64,000 nucleotides of DNA from contig NZ_OCMS01000001.1 in assembly GCF_900215325.1 (NCBI RefSeq), positions 1 to 64,000 on the forward strand, written 5' to 3'. The notes below the pieces were generated by a model that saw only the letters and a program-made list of their open reading frames with translations, did no database searches and was not told the origin of the DNA. This DNA comes from Fibrobacter sp. UWB16 (lineage in GTDB: Bacteria; Fibrobacterota; Fibrobacteria; Fibrobacterales; Fibrobacteraceae). Below, piece after piece: positions 1-8,147 of the stretch. Position 1 is the stretch's first letter. Each line of letters begins with the position of its first letter. Both the position numbers and the translations under genes were made by a program.

Positions 1-2
1 GC

Positions 3-564
3 GAAAATACTGCAACCGGCATGGGGATAATCGCGCTAAAGCATGCGTTCAACAAAGACAAGCTGCTGGAACTGTTGCCTCAGTTCTGTAAATTCCTGGA
101 TAAAATGCCACGAAACGAGGCCTCTTGTCTGCTTGAAAAAACAAGTATATATTTCAAGAAACCCCTACGCTTCGGCAATGGAAAAGCAAGCTTTTCCGCT
201 GCTCTCAGCTTGTAGGGTTTTGATAGAGTATTTAGGTAAAGATTTCCTAAAGGAGCTGAACATGGCGTTCGTAAGCATTGGGCAAAAATACGGTTTCGTA
301 AGCATTGGCGACTATTTCCGCCAACAATTGGCAGAAGAGCGCCAGCAAATGACGGAAGAGCGCCAGCAATTGGCGGAAGAACGTCAGCAATTGGCGGAGG
401 AACGTCTGCAATTTGAAGAGAAACTCGCCGATGAACGTGATAAGTTGAAAAAAGCCGAAGAAGAAAAGCTTCGTACGGCTCGAGGGCTATACAAAGATGA
501 AGTCCCCATAGATATTCTTGTCAAAAGATTCAACTTGACCAAAGAACAGATTCTCAGAAAATAA
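3..564 (+). pseudogene. Rpn/PD-(D/E)XK nuclease-family protein, 5'-partial and frameshifted
   Basis: The reading frame is open from the window edge (codon at position 3) and gives ...GIIALKHAFNKDKLLELLPQ until a stop at 213-215. The protein then continues in the +1 frame from about 206 (CRVLIEYLGKDFLKELNM) to 564. Together these resemble the C-terminal half of the Rpn/PF12784 (PD-(D/E)XK transposase-like) proteins common in Fibrobacter: a helical region, a Q/E-rich coiled coil made of a 21-bp tandem repeat (LAEERQQ-like, about 330-413), and a C-terminal helix-turn-helix-like end (VDILVKRFNLTKEQ type). The nuclease domain would lie left of the window. An internal ATG at 262 has a good Shine-Dalgarno (AGGAG, 251-255), so a 100-aa coiled-coil fragment could still be made. 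The frameshift could be real decay or a sequencing error. Family assignment is from recalled similarity. Confidence 0.6.
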
Positions 565-597
565 AAAACGGGCGACCTAAACAGGCCGCCTAGTTTG
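565..597. terminator. Bidirectional hairpin between convergent genes
   Basis: GGCG-A-CCT-AAAC-AGG-C-CGCC hairpin (571-590), preceded by a run of A and followed by TAGTTTG. It lies between the rightward remnant and the leftward gene at 616-1029. The T tract is weak, so this is a moderate call. Confidence 0.45.
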
Positions 598-615
598 TAC
601 ATTCTTTCGTCTAGT

Positions 616-1029
616 TTATGCGCATTGCAGTGCGCCGAGCATGTCGTAGACTTGAGCTTCGACACTGAGGAGTTCCATGTCGTAATTCGGAGCCCATTCG
701 AGAATAGGCACGTTGTTGGTCTGGGCATATTCGCGGAAAAGGCTCTTATCGCCAACGGAATGGCCCAACAGCACCGGACAAGTGTTATTATGAACGTTCA
801 AGCCTTCAATAAGCTTGTCAGATTTAAACCCATAGGACAAATTGAAAACGAAGTCGGCGTTGGCACAAGCCTCGTCGATAACATCCTTGTCGGATTCTGC
901 ATCACAGGCAAAGATTTCCCCTATTTCAATATTACCGATAGCGTTGAAAACACCATCCTTGATGTCCTTGAGCATGGACAGGAGCCCATGGCCAAGGATC
1001 GTATCGGATCCCCAGATTAAAACATTCAT
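616..1029 (-). CDS. Small Rossmann-like hypothetical protein
   Basis: 137 aa. It begins MNVLIWGSDTILGHGLL, which looks like the first strand and glycine-rich turn of a short-chain dehydrogenase/epimerase (RmlD-like) fold. A later ADFVFNLSY segment could be the fourth strand. At 137 aa it is only about half an epimerase, with no YxxxK catalytic motif visible, so it may be a single-domain nucleotide-binding protein or a shortened relative. It is transcribed alone, convergent with the upstream remnant and divergent from pfp. Function unknown. Confidence 0.6.
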   Translation of the reverse strand: MNVLIWGSDTILGHGLLSMLKDIKDGVFNAIGNIEIGEIFACDAESDKDVIDEACANADFVFNLSYGFKSDKLIEGLNVHNNTCPVLLGHSVGDKSLFREYAQTNNVPILEWAPNYDMELLSVEAQVYDMLGALQCA

Positions 1030-1357
1030 ACACTCACCTTCTTATTGCTTTTTGTGTAATGATTGTCTCACGGCACTCATTACTTTTTTATTACGCGCCG
1101 CATATATAGTAAAATTTACTCTAATTTGGAATAAAAAGTTAAAAAAATCATACAAAAATTTGACTTTTATCACACATCGTAAAGAAAATGCCCTGATTTT
1201 ATACTTAACTAGCGAGGCATAATATACAAATGGATACCCAAGCTAAGCCCCGCCCGCATGATGTACTTTTTGGTTCTTGAAAAGAATAATTACTATATTT
1301 ACGCCGGATTTTAACCAAAAACCCGCGAATGCGGGGCAAATAAAAAAGGAATAAACA
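1030..1357. promoter_or_regulatory. Divergent promoter region upstream of pfp
   Basis: 328-nt AT-rich region without a gene. On the plus strand, TATATTTA (1294-1301) resembles the -10 element seen elsewhere in the window. A hairpin CCCGC-GAAT-GCGGG (1322-1335) lies in the pfp leader, directly before the Shine-Dalgarno (AAAAAAGGA) of the ATG at 1358. No tRNA or small ORF was seen. Confidence 0.4.
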
Positions 1358-3019
1358 ATGTCCGAAAATCTCTCTGTACTGACCAAGGCCCGTCAGGCCT
1401 ATCAGCCGAAGCTCCCGGTGTCCCTCAAGAATGGCGCCCTCAGCGTGAAGATTAACAAGGGTGCAGCTACGGAATCCGTTAGCGACCAGGCCAAGATCAA
1501 GGAACTCTTCCCGAACACTTACGGTCTTCCGGTTGTTCAGTTCGAAGCTGCCGAAGCCAAGGCTGGCAAGGCTCTCCGCATGGGCGTGGTTCTCTCTGGT
1601 GGCCAGGCTCCGGGTGGACATAACGTTATCGCCGGTATCTACGACGGCATCAAGTCCGTTTCCAAGGATTCCGTCCTTTTCGGTTTCCTCGGCGGTCCGA
1701 GCGGTCTCGAAAACGGCAAGTACATTGAAATTGACGACGCCAAGATGGACGCCTACCGCAACGCCGGTGGCTTCGACATGATCCAGTCTGGCCGTACCAA
1801 GCTCGAAACTGAAGAACAGTTCAACAAGTGCATCGCTGTTGCTAACAAGCTCGACCTCGACGCTATCGTTATCATCGGTGGTGATGACTCCAACACGAAC
1901 GCAGCAGTTCTCGGTGAATACTTCCAGTCCAAGGGCGTCAAGACCTGCGTTTGCGGTTGCCCGAAGACCATCGACGGTGACTTGAAGAACGAATTCATCG
2001 AAACCTCTTTCGGTTTCGACACCGCTGTGAAGACCTACTCTGAACTCATCGGCAACATCATGCGCGATGCTAACTCCGCTCAGAAATACTGGCACTTCAT
2101 CAAGCTCATGGGCCGCTCTGCTTCCCATATCGCTCTCGAAGCCGCTCTCCAGACCCACCCGAACATCTGCCTTATCTCTGAAGAAGTCAAGGCTAAGCAG
2201 ATGAAGCTCAAGGACGTGATCAAGCAGGTTGCTGACGTTGTTTACGCTCGTGCAGCTCAGGGCAAGAACTTCGGTGTCGCCCTCATTCCGGAAGGCCTCC
2301 TCGAATTCATCCCGGACGTTGGCGTCCTTATCTCTGAACTTTCTGAAGCCCTCGCCCACCACGAAGCTGAAGTCGAAGGTCTCGACACGGCTGCTAAGGT
2401 CGAAAAGCTCTGCGCATGGGTCAGCGCTGAATCCGCTGAAGTCCTCAAGAGCCTCCCGGCTGGCATCCAGGCTCAGCTCATGCTCGAACGCGACAGCCAT
2501 GGCAACGTTCAGGTTTCCCTCATCGAAACTGAAAAGCTCATCATCGAAATGGTCAAGAAGGAACTCAAGAACCGTGGTGACTTCAAGGGCAAGTTCTCTG
2601 CTCTCAACCACTTCTTCGGTTACGAAGGCCGTTGCGCAGCTCCGTCCAACTTCGACGCTGACTACTGCTACAGCCTCGGCTTTGCAGCCTCTGTTCTCGC
2701 CCTCAATGGCATGAACGGCTATATGAGCTCTGTCCGCAACGTCACCAAGGGTATCGAAAACTGGGTCGCTGGCGGCCTTCCGATCACCATGATGATGAAC
2801 ATCGAACGCCGTCACGGCGCCGACAAGCCGGTTATCCGTAAGGCTCTCGTTGAACTCGAAGGCCCGATGAGCGCTCCGTTCAAGTACTTCGCCGCTCGCC
2901 GCGACGAATGGGCTAAGACTGAATCCTACACCTATCCGGGTCCGATCCAGTACTGGGGTCCGAGCGAAGTTTGCGACATCACGAACTTCACGATCAAGCT
3001 CGAACGCGGTGCAATGTAA
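1358..3019 (+). CDS. pfp: Pyrophosphate--fructose 6-phosphate 1-phosphotransferase
   Basis: 553 aa. Reversible PPi-dependent phosphorylation of fructose 6-phosphate to fructose 1,6-bisphosphate in cytosolic glycolysis/gluconeogenesis. The long (plant beta-like, about 550 aa) clade is indicated by length and by GVVLSGGQAPGGHNVI, FGFLGGPSGLENGKY, the IIGGDDSNTNA loop (where ATP-dependent PFKs have GGDGS), the substrate motif PKTIDGDLKN and the MGRSASHIALE motif. The GGDD loop is the expected mark of PPi rather than ATP use. The ATG at 1358 has an AAGGA Shine-Dalgarno 6 nt upstream. It is monocistronic, with a strong terminator after it. Codon use is strongly biased, as expected for a highly expressed gene. 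Confidence 0.95.
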   Translation: MSENLSVLTKARQAYQPKLPVSLKNGALSVKINKGAATESVSDQAKIKELFPNTYGLPVVQFEAAEAKAGKALRMGVVLSGGQAPGGHNVIAGIYDGIKSVSKDSVLFGFLGGPSGLENGKYIEIDDAKMDAYRNAGGFDMIQSGRTKLETEEQFNKCIAVANKLDLDAIVIIGGDDSNTNAAVLGEYFQSKGVKTCVCGCPKTIDGDLKNEFIETSFGFDTAVKTYSELIGNIMRDANSAQKYWHFIKLMGRSASHIALEAALQTHPNICLISEEVKAKQMKLKDVIKQVADVVYARAAQGKNFGVALIPEGLLEFIPDVGVLISELSEALAHHEAEVEGLDTAAKVEKLCAWVSAESAEVLKSLPAGIQAQLMLERDSHGNVQVSLIETEKLIIEMVKKELKNRGDFKGKFSALNHFFGYEGRCAAPSNFDADYCYSLGFAASVLALNGMNGYMSSVRNVTKGIENWVAGGLPITMMMNIERRHGADKPVIRKALVELEGPMSAPFKYFAARRDEWAKTESYTYPGPIQYWGPSEVCDITNFTIKLERGAM

Positions 3020-3041
3020 TCTTTGATTGCATAAAGCAAAA

Positions 3042-3075
3042 AAGAGAAGCTCAACAGAGCTTCTCTTTTTTTTAT
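3042..3075 (+). terminator. Rho-independent terminator of pfp
   Basis: 11-bp perfect stem AAGAGAAGCTC (3042-3052) / GAGCTTCTCTT (3057-3067), loop AACA, followed by an uninterrupted T run. Confidence 0.9.
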
Positions 3076-3136
3076 TTCGCGAGTTTTGCGAGCACGTCAA
3101 GCACGCAAAAATAGCGGGCAGAGCCCGCCACATTTT

Positions 3137-4247
3137 CTATCCCTTATTCGCTTCGCTTGTGCTTAGCAAGTAAGCGTCGATGAACGGCTTGATTTTTCCG
3201 TCGAGAACGCCTGCCGTGTCAGACGTTTCAACGCCTGTGCGGAGGTCTTTCACAAGCTGGTACGGCTGCAGCACATAGCTTCGGATTTGGCTACCCCATT
3301 CGACCTTCTTCTTCTCGGCCATGCGGGCATCACGCTTCGCTTCTTCTTCCAAGCGGTAGTGTTCTGCAACCATGGTCTTGAGCATCTTGTAGCAGGTTTC
3401 GCGGTTTTGGATCTGGCTGCGTTCCGTCTGGCAGCTAGCCATGATGCCTGTCGGCAAGTGGGTCATACGCACTGCAGAATCCGTCTTGTTGATGTACTGA
3501 CCTCCAGCACCACTACTGCGGTACGTGTCCACGCGCACTTCAGACATATCGAGATCAAACTCCACGTCTTCGTGTTCGGGGTACAGATAAACGGCCGTAA
3601 AGCTCGTATGGCGGCGGGCGTTGGCATCAAACGGGCTGATGCGCACCAAGCGATGAACGCCGATTTCCGAACGGAGCAAGCCGTAAGCATTTTCGCAAGT
3701 GACTTCAATCGTAGCGCTCTTGAGACCAGCATCTTCCGCTTCCTGGAAATCCACGACCTTGAAGTCCATCTTTTCGCGTTCAAAGAAATGCGTGTACATG
3801 CGGAAAAGCATGAGCGCCCAGTCCTGGGACTCCGTGCCACCTGCACCCGGATGGATAGACATAAGGCATGCACAGGCATCGTCCGGGCCGTTCAGCATCT
3901 TCTTGAATTCCATCGCTTCGACTCTAGACTTGAGGTCCGCAATGTCGGATTCGAGCGTTGCCGTGAGGTCGGCAGATTCCTCGTCCTTGCTCATTTCATA
4001 CAGCTCGGCAAGGTCATCGCACGTCTGGGAAACTTCTTTCCAGGAATCAATGAGTCCCTTGAGGTTCCCAATCTTTTTCATCATCGCCTGCGCCTTTTCC
4101 TGATCGTTCCACAGGTTCGGGTCGCCGGAATCCTTTTCAAGGACATAGAGTTCTTCGGTCTTTGCCTCTAAGTCAAAGATACCCCCAGAGTTTATCGATG
4201 CGGCTGCGCAACTCGATAAGCCCGGTATGTGTAGTGTTGAATGCCAT
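3137..4247 (-). CDS. prfB: Peptide chain release factor 2, programmed +1 frameshift
   Basis: RF2 recognises UGA and UAA stop codons and triggers peptide release. The gene is in two frames. Translation starts at the ATG at 4247 (Shine-Dalgarno AGAGG) and reads 24 codons ending ...KLWGYL, then meets an in-frame UGA (4173-4175). The site reads GGGGG TAT CTT TGA C, the classical RF2 autoregulatory slip site: CTT slips +1 onto TTT-frame reading and the protein continues DLEAKTEEL.... The second frame has the SPF tripeptide anticodon (RISPFD) and the GGQ motif (SGAGGQYINK). Total about 369 aa, normal for RF2. Calling the start at 4252 in the second frame (MIWHSTLH...) would give a false N-terminus. 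When RF2 is scarce, slow UGA reading favours the frameshift. Confidence 0.95.
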
Positions 4248-4285
4248 ATCAAACCTCTAATATCAGCTAGTTAAAAAAAGAAGTG

Positions 4286-4376
4286 CCATCCTGAGTGCAG
4301 AACCGTAGATTCAAAATCGAAGGACCCAAAAGGATCTCTGGATTCTTCGACTTCGCTACGCTTCGCTCAGAATGAC
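4286..4376. repeat. Dispersed palindromic repeat (family A, two arms)
   Basis: Starts CATCCTGAG... and ends GGATTCTTCGACTTCG...CTCAGAATGACA. The same arms recur near 6.4, 11.7, 25.3, 30.0 and 56.9 kb. It lies between prfB and the PPIase gene. Confidence 0.75.
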
Positions 4377-4397
4377 ACGTACAAACAGTTCGTGCTA

Positions 4398-5405
4398 TTA
4401 CTTAGCAGCGCCGATTGCCTGAGGCGGTTCGTACTTCTTGTCGAGGTACTGGACCTTGTAGGTCTTGCCAAGTTCGTCGAGGTAAGCCTTGAGCTTTGCC
4501 TGGCGTTCCTGTTCGCGCTGTACACGCAAAATGTAGTCGATCTGGTGCTTGTAGCTTTCAAACTTGCCATCGTTCTTTTCGGTAAGCATGAAGATAGACA
4601 CACCATCATTTTCGGTAATGACTTCAGAGATTTCACCGACCTTGATCTTGCCAACAGCCTTGGCAAAAGCGGCACTCTTGGACTTGGCGACAAACTTGTT
4701 CATGATACCGCCAGTCTTCTTGGCTTCCTTATCGTCGCTGTACATAGCGGCGAGCTGAGCAAACGTTGCCTTCTTGGAACGAACCTGGGCAGCAAGACCC
4801 TTCAACATGTCCTTGGCATCACTGATTTCCTGAGCGCTCTTACCCTTGGTAGAGATGAAAATACGAGCACCGCTAATGGTATCGTTGATAGCAACCTTGG
4901 ACTGGTTGAGCTGCCAGAAAGCCTTGAGATCTTCTTCGGTCGGATCCTTCGGATACGGAACCTTCTTTTCGAGAATCTGTTCGCTCTTGAGCTGGTCTTC
5001 AATCTTGGACTTGAACTGAGCCATCGTCGTGTTAGACTTCTTGAGTTCCTTCTGAAAAGCATCTTCGCTCGGGAACTGCTTCTTGAAGAGAGCCGTCAAG
5101 CTATCAACCTTACCAGCGGACACCTTGATACCCATTTTCTTGGCTTCGAGCTTGATGAGTTCCTGACCCACGAGATTATCGACAACTGCATAGCGAAGTT
5201 GAGTCATCATTTCGTCGGTCAACTTCTGACCCGGAGCCTGCTGCTGACCGAGCATCGTTGCAAGGCTATCAATCTTACCACCAGAAATACCAGTTTTTTC
5301 GACGCGAATAACATCGAGGCTCTTCGAATTCATCAACTGAGCAGAGGCAATGCCGGCAGTAAGGAGCACGGCTGCAGCACCACGAGAAATAAGTTTAAGA
5401 GACAT
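4398..5405 (-). CDS. Parvulin-type peptidylprolyl isomerase, exported (SurA/PpiC-like)
   Basis: 335 aa. An N-terminal signal peptide (MSLKLISRGAAAVLLTAGIASA) points to the periplasm. The segment after it resembles a SurA N-terminal chaperone domain (QLRYAVVDNLVGQELIKLEA). The region around residues 175-275 fits a PpiC/rotamase domain (ARIFISTKG...AKDMLKGLAAQVRSKKATFAQLAAMYSDD...GGIMNKF). It probably helps outer-membrane proteins fold. It is monocistronic. No Shine-Dalgarno beyond AAGGAT is apparent before the ATG. Specific identity (SurA, PrsA or PpiD analogue) cannot be fixed from sequence alone. Confidence 0.8.
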   Translation of the reverse strand: MSLKLISRGAAAVLLTAGIASAQLMNSKSLDVIRVEKTGISGGKIDSLATMLGQQQAPGQKLTDEMMTQLRYAVVDNLVGQELIKLEAKKMGIKVSAGKVDSLTALFKKQFPSEDAFQKELKKSNTTMAQFKSKIEDQLKSEQILEKKVPYPKDPTEEDLKAFWQLNQSKVAINDTISGARIFISTKGKSAQEISDAKDMLKGLAAQVRSKKATFAQLAAMYSDDKEAKKTGGIMNKFVAKSKSAAFAKAVGKIKVGEISEVITENDGVSIFMLTEKNDGKFESYKHQIDYILRVQREQERQAKLKAYLDELGKTYKVQYLDKKYEPPQAIGAAK

Positions 5406-5564
5406 TATTTATCCTTTTATAAAAAAATCAAGGGTTTTAAAATTCAAGGGTTAATATAGAAAACTTACAACGCGCGAGCGTATCATCAGTGTGATTTTAC
5501 GCAAACAAAACAATGTTCTTACAAAAAATTGAAGTTATGGCTCGTTTTTGCTAAATTATTGCAC

Positions 5565-6428
5565 ATGAACAAGATTAAAGTATATACGTTGCAAGGTAAA
5601 TGGACTGGGGATTTCGATTCCAATAACAAGTGGTACAAGGACGAAGCGCTCAAGCTCAAGGGCAAAGACATCGATTTGCTCGTCCTCCCCGAGCTTTTCC
5701 ACACTCCGTACTTCCCGTTCGAAGAAAACGCAGACTTTTTCGATTTGGCGATTGAAAAGGACCACCCGATTGTCGCCGAATGGCAAGAAATTGCAAAGGA
5801 ACTGAACGCCGTTGTCGTGTTCCCGTTCTTTGAAAAGCGTGCCCGTGGCATTTACCACAACTCGGCATTCGTATTTGAACGCGACGGAAGCATCGCAGGG
5901 CTTTATCGCAAGAGTCACATTCCCGACGATCCCGCCTTCTACGAAAAGTATTACTTTATTCCGGGTGACACCGGTTTTGAACCGATCAAGACTAGCGCCG
6001 GTACGCTTGGCGTGCTTATTTGCTGGGACCAGTGGTTCCCCGAAGCAGCCCGCATCATGAGCCTCAAGGGCGCCGACGTGCTCATCTACCCGACCGCTAT
6101 TGGCTGGATGGATTCTGAGCCCAAGGAAATTTATCCGAGACAGCAAGATAGCTGGATGACGGTCATGCGCGGACACGCGATTGCAAACCGCACATTCGTG
6201 ATTGCAGCGAACCGCTCGGGTGTCGAAGGTCATCTCACGTTCTGGGGCACAAGCTTTGTCGCTGCACCGGACGGATACATCTTGCAAAAGTGCGATCCGG
6301 AATTCTTGGGTGCAAGCTATGTCGAGCTCGACCTTGCCGAAACCGAAGAAAATCGCCGTTGGTGGCCGCATTTCCGCGACAGACGCGTGGACTTGTACAA
6401 GGACATCCTCAAGATTTGGGCAGACTAG
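5565..6428 (+). CDS. aguB: N-carbamoylputrescine amidase
   Basis: 287 aa, nitrilase superfamily. Hydrolyses N-carbamoylputrescine to putrescine, CO2 and NH3. The Glu-Lys-Cys triad is visible: LPELFHTPYF (Glu), LYRKSHIPDDPAFYEKYYF (Lys, with the AguB-typical HIPDDP) and LICWDQWFPEAAR (Cys). The next gene is agmatine deiminase, which makes its substrate, so the pair converts agmatine to putrescine. I start at the ATG at 5565 because conserved nitrilase sequence begins there. The upstream in-frame start at 5529 adds 12 unrelated residues. No Shine-Dalgarno precedes 5565; TAAATTAT lies just upstream and could be a -10 of a leaderless mRNA, but this is a weak match. Confidence 0.9.
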   Translation: MNKIKVYTLQGKWTGDFDSNNKWYKDEALKLKGKDIDLLVLPELFHTPYFPFEENADFFDLAIEKDHPIVAEWQEIAKELNAVVVFPFFEKRARGIYHNSAFVFERDGSIAGLYRKSHIPDDPAFYEKYYFIPGDTGFEPIKTSAGTLGVLICWDQWFPEAARIMSLKGADVLIYPTAIGWMDSEPKEIYPRQQDSWMTVMRGHAIANRTFVIAANRSGVEGHLTFWGTSFVAAPDGYILQKCDPEFLGASYVELDLAETEENRRWWPHFRDRRVDLYKDILKIWAD

Positions 6429-6435
6429 CATCACC

Positions 6436-6468
6436 GTCATCCTGAGCAAAGCGAAGGATCCAGTAAAA
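6436..6468. repeat. Dispersed palindromic repeat, single arm (family A)
   Basis: GTCATCCTGAGCAAAGCGAA followed by GGATCCAGTAAAA, matching one arm of the repeats at 11.7 and 56.9 kb. It occupies most of the aguB-aguA gap. Confidence 0.7.
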
Positions 6469-6492
6469 AGACAATTAAAAAGGATTTTTTCC

Positions 6493-7515
6493 ATGACGAA
6501 AAATTCAATTCGTTATCCGGCGGAATGGGAAAAGCAGAGTGCCACGTGGCTTGCTTTCCCGCACAACAAGACGAACTGGTATGGTGAACGCGGCATCAAC
6601 ATCCGCAAGTTCTATGTAGAACTTATCCGTAACATCACGGAATTCCAGCCGGTGAACCTGTTGCTCCCGGCCAAGAACTTCTTGACCGATGAAGAAAAGG
6701 CGGCTCTCGTAAACCGCCCGTTCCCGGTGAACTTCATCGTCATCAAGACAAACGACATCTGGATTCGCGACTACGGTCCGTTCTTTATGAAGAAGGGCGA
6801 CAAGAAGGTCGTCACTGAAACGCAGTTTAACGCTTGGGGCGCCAAGTTCCCGCCATGGGGACTCGACAACGCCATCCCGCAGAAGATTGCCGAAAAGCAA
6901 AAACTCCCGCTCAACGAAAGCGTTCCGTTCATCTTCGAAGGAGGCGCTATTGAAGTCAACGGTGACGGTCTCGGCATCACGACCGAAGATTGCCTTGTTG
7001 GCAAGAACCGCAATGACGAGAAGGATTTGAAGAAAGTCGTGAAAGCACTTTGCAAGGCTTTTGGCCTCAAGGAAATGCTCGTACTCCCGCACGGATTGCA
7101 CGGCGACCACACGGACGGCCATATCGATAACGTAGCTCGCTTTGTCGAGAAAGACAGAGTCGTCATGTGCATGACGGACAACAAGCGCTCCCCTAACTAC
7201 GCGATTTTGACCGATGCCAAGCAGTTCATCGAAAGCTGGCTCAAGGAACATTACGAAACCGCCAAGGTCGATACACTTCCGCTTCCGCCGCAGCGCGTGC
7301 TCGATGACGGACAAATTCTCCCGGCATCGTACATGAACTACATCTACGTGAACGGTGGACTCATCTTCCCGAAATACAAGTGTCCAAACGATGCGAAAGC
7401 CAAGAAGTATTTCGAGAGCGTGTACCCGGATCGCAAGGTGATTGGCATTGATTGCCGCACCGTGATTGAAGAAGGCGGCAGCCTCCACTGCATGAGCAAG
7501 CACGAAAGCGAGTAA
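6493..7515 (+). CDS. aguA: Agmatine deiminase
   Basis: 340 aa, peptidyl-arginine-deiminase-like family. Agmatine + H2O gives N-carbamoylputrescine + NH3. Visible motifs: RDYGPFF, FEGGAIEVNGDG, LHGDHTDGHIDNVARF (Asp/His) and GGSLHCMSKHE with the nucleophilic Cys333. The ATG at 6493 follows AAAAAGGA. A longer in-frame start at 6202 is only the antiparallel shadow of aguB. It ends back to back with the RNase H gene: stop codons TAA/TTA at 7513-7518 with no gap and no terminator. Confidence 0.93.
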   Translation: MTKNSIRYPAEWEKQSATWLAFPHNKTNWYGERGINIRKFYVELIRNITEFQPVNLLLPAKNFLTDEEKAALVNRPFPVNFIVIKTNDIWIRDYGPFFMKKGDKKVVTETQFNAWGAKFPPWGLDNAIPQKIAEKQKLPLNESVPFIFEGGAIEVNGDGLGITTEDCLVGKNRNDEKDLKKVVKALCKAFGLKEMLVLPHGLHGDHTDGHIDNVARFVEKDRVVMCMTDNKRSPNYAILTDAKQFIESWLKEHYETAKVDTLPLPPQRVLDDGQILPASYMNYIYVNGGLIFPKYKCPNDAKAKKYFESVYPDRKVIGIDCRTVIEEGGSLHCMSKHESE

Positions 7516-8100
7516 TTATTTCTTTCTCGCTTTTGCGATTGCTTCTTTTGCTAATTTATCTACAAGTTCATTCCACTTGACACCTGTATGGGCGGCGACC
7601 TTTTCGAACTGCACACGGTGCAGATAAGGTTTTGCAGCTGCCACATACATCTTGGCGATATTGCTCTTGGCTTGCCATTCGCCTTTTGCCCAGCGCGCAA
7701 TGCCTTCGTAGTCATGGCAAATAACGCCATTTTGATTATGGGCATCAAGCCATTTCATTGCCTGGAACGAAGCCATCACTTCCCCATCGATATTGCGACT
7801 TTCGGCATCGAATGCTGTAATTCCCGAACCGCGGGCAAGTTCCTTGTCGTCTTCGGTTACAACAAAAGCCCAGCCGGCAGGGCCAAATCCCGGCGAAAAC
7901 GAACCATCGACAAATACACGGATCCCATCGGGCGCAGGAGCCTCCATTCCGTCGAGCCAAGCCTGAGCCTCCTCGCGGGAACCGAAGGATTTGAACAAAA
8001 CACCTTTAACCCCATGCGTGAGCTTAAGGCATTCATCCCACGTGGTTACAATTTTCTTTTCATTTTCGCTTTTTATGGCATAGAACTTCTGTTTAGGCAT
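7516..8100 (-). CDS. rnhA: Ribonuclease H with N-terminal viroplasmin domain
   Basis: 194 aa. Residues 1-50 form a caulimovirus viroplasmin (RNase H1 hybrid-binding) domain (KFYAIKSENEKKIVTTWDEC...VLFKSFGSREEAQAWL). The rest is a type 1 RNase H with the four acidic residues: VDGS, DGEVMA, CHDYEGI and NELVDKLA. It removes RNA from RNA-DNA hybrids. No Shine-Dalgarno: a TAAATTTG -10-like element (8105-8112) lies 4 nt before the ATG, suggesting a leaderless message. Confidence 0.92.
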   Translation of the reverse strand: MPKQKFYAIKSENEKKIVTTWDECLKLTHGVKGVLFKSFGSREEAQAWLDGMEAPAPDGIRVFVDGSFSPGFGPAGWAFVVTEDDKELARGSGITAFDAESRNIDGEVMASFQAMKWLDAHNQNGVICHDYEGIARWAKGEWQAKSNIAKMYVAAAKPYLHRVQFEKVAAHTGVKWNELVDKLAKEAIAKARKK

Positions 8101-8104
8101 GGCG

Positions 8105-8121
8105 CAAATTTAATATATTTT
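8105..8121. promoter_or_regulatory. Back-to-back divergent -10 elements
   Basis: TAAATTTG on the minus strand (8105-8112, rnhA) and TATATTTT on the plus strand (8114-8121, next gene). Both fit the FCB-type TAnnTTTG consensus. Inferred by motif only. Confidence 0.45.
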
Positions 8122-8147
8122 TAATGAATTTAGAATTAGGAGACCTT

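Noticed and set aside
1277-1299. Classical sigma70 promoter TTGAAA/TATATT before pfp
   Set aside because: Spacing is only 11 nt; the -10-like box alone was kept within the regulatory region.
1205-3133. 642-codon open frame antisense to pfp
   Set aside because: It is the shadow of the strongly biased pfp codons; the plus-strand protein has all PPi-PFK motifs and the antisense product resembles nothing.
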